Below are positions 26,264 through 26,718 of a stretch of DNA of 26,718 nucleotides, piece by piece. The stretch spans positions 91,992 through 118,709 of the IMG/VR virus record IMGVR_UViG_3300000228_000003; one strand, written 5' to 3'. Source of the stretch: a virus. Within the stretch, counting starts at the first letter, position 1. Every line of letters begins with the position of its first letter. Both the position numbers and the translations under genes were made by a program. Under the pieces are notes generated by a model. The model worked only from the letters and a program-made list of their open reading frames with translations. It did not search any database and was not told the origin of the DNA.

Positions 26264-26297
26264 AGTATAACACTGGGTTTTAACCCAGTGTTATACT
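26264..26297 (+). terminator. 15-bp perfect hairpin
   Basis: Arms 26264-26278 and 26283-26297 pair over 15 bp around a TTTA loop. It follows the 206-aa fibre gene and precedes a new gene at 26335. There is no U-tract afterwards. Confidence 0.65.
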
Positions 26298-26334
26298 ACC
26301 GTTAGATGAACCTATACTAGCATTAAGGAATATA

Positions 26335-26718
26335 ATGGGTACCTTAAAAATAATAACAACTGACCAACCACCTAGTGCGGAACATATAAATCCTAACACA
26401 ATGTATGTAGTTAAAGGCACTGATAATGAATTAAGTATAGTTATGTGCGACGCTAATAAAGTAGAATTTACATTTAAAAAAGCACCACAACGACTTAATA
26501 CATACACCGGTATTGGCGAATTACCGCCGTATCAATCTGAAGAAACACTTACAGAAAGAAGATATAATGGAAAGCCTGTTTATAGACGTTCTATAGAATT
26601 CTTAGGTAATCCATACACAGCGCTAGGTCTTTTAGAACTAGCTACTATACCAGATTTAGAAACACCTATTGGTAACTGGCTAAGAAAAACAGATGATATA
26701 GCAGCGACGACCACTTGG
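26335..26718 (+). CDS. Fibre-like protein, 5' end (partial, runs off the window)
   Basis: The frame starts at ATG 26335 behind AAGGA (26325-26329) and stays open to the last base (128 codons), so the C-terminus is missing. The first residues, MGTLKIITTDQPPS, lead into NTMYVVKGTDNELSIVM and then to LTERRYNGKPVYRRSIEF at about residues 73-90. The last phrase, a (R/Y)xNGKPVYR motif, is common in phage tail and fibre proteins near a receptor-binding module. There is no signal peptide. It opens a new unit behind a hairpin and continues the fibre cluster. Confidence 0.75.
   Translation, partial: MGTLKIITTDQPPSAEHINPNTMYVVKGTDNELSIVMCDANKVEFTFKKAPQRLNTYTGIGELPPYQSEETLTERRYNGKPVYRRSIEFLGNPYTALGLLELATIPDLETPIGNWLRKTDDIAATTTW

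Overview
The window reads as part of a large, AT-rich, lytic-type tailed phage genome, probably a jumbo phage of the phiKZ-like kind. The strongest evidence is the pair of split multisubunit RNA polymerase genes: one encodes the C-terminal part of a beta-type subunit and one the C-terminal part of a beta'-type subunit. They are followed by about 15 kb of tail-fibre and adhesin-type genes. Genes are tightly packed, nearly all on the + strand, and most have clear AAGGA/AGGAG Shine-Dalgarno sites. That suggests a host using SD-led translation, such as a gammaproteobacterium or a Gram-positive. I saw no integrase, IS element, CRISPR array, rRNA or tRNA. TAA, TAG and TGA all appear to act as ordinary stops.

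Layout. Bases 1-2710 hold the 3' end of a probable structural gene and a 458-aa gene with a Gln/Asn/Pro-rich tail. Bases 2711-3164 hold a hairpin and the only clear minus-strand gene. Bases 3165-7495 are a transcription block: beta C-terminal part, a 73-aa gene weakly resembling RNAP omega, and beta' C-terminal part with bridge helix, four zinc cysteines and trigger loop. Bases 7548-9796 hold a secreted GH16 glycoside hydrolase translationally coupled to an SF2 helicase. Bases 9880-10986 encode an unrecognised 368-aa protein. Bases 11104-17246 hold two giant fibre genes in tandem, each with two Ig-like domains, four tail-collar repeats and a propeller-like end. Bases 17290-17763 encode a small unknown protein.

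Bases 17874-19944 form the most unusual region: a three-gene cassette bounded by two perfect hairpins. It encodes a single-pass membrane protein, a receiver-domain response regulator with no output domain, and a membrane histidine kinase with intact H, N, G1 and G2 boxes but almost no extracytoplasmic sensor. It sits between fibre genes and looks like a phage-encoded two-component system.

Bases 20021-26718 hold more tail or baseplate-associated proteins: an 829-aa fibre-like protein, a LamG/ConA-like lectin protein, a GH108-type muramidase, a 363-aa structural candidate, a 206-aa fibre protein and a partial fibre protein running off the end.

Six perfect inverted repeats of 12-18 bp stem mark most unit boundaries. 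Taken together, the region appears to combine phage-directed transcription, host recognition and envelope or polysaccharide degradation, with a signalling cassette inserted in the fibre region.
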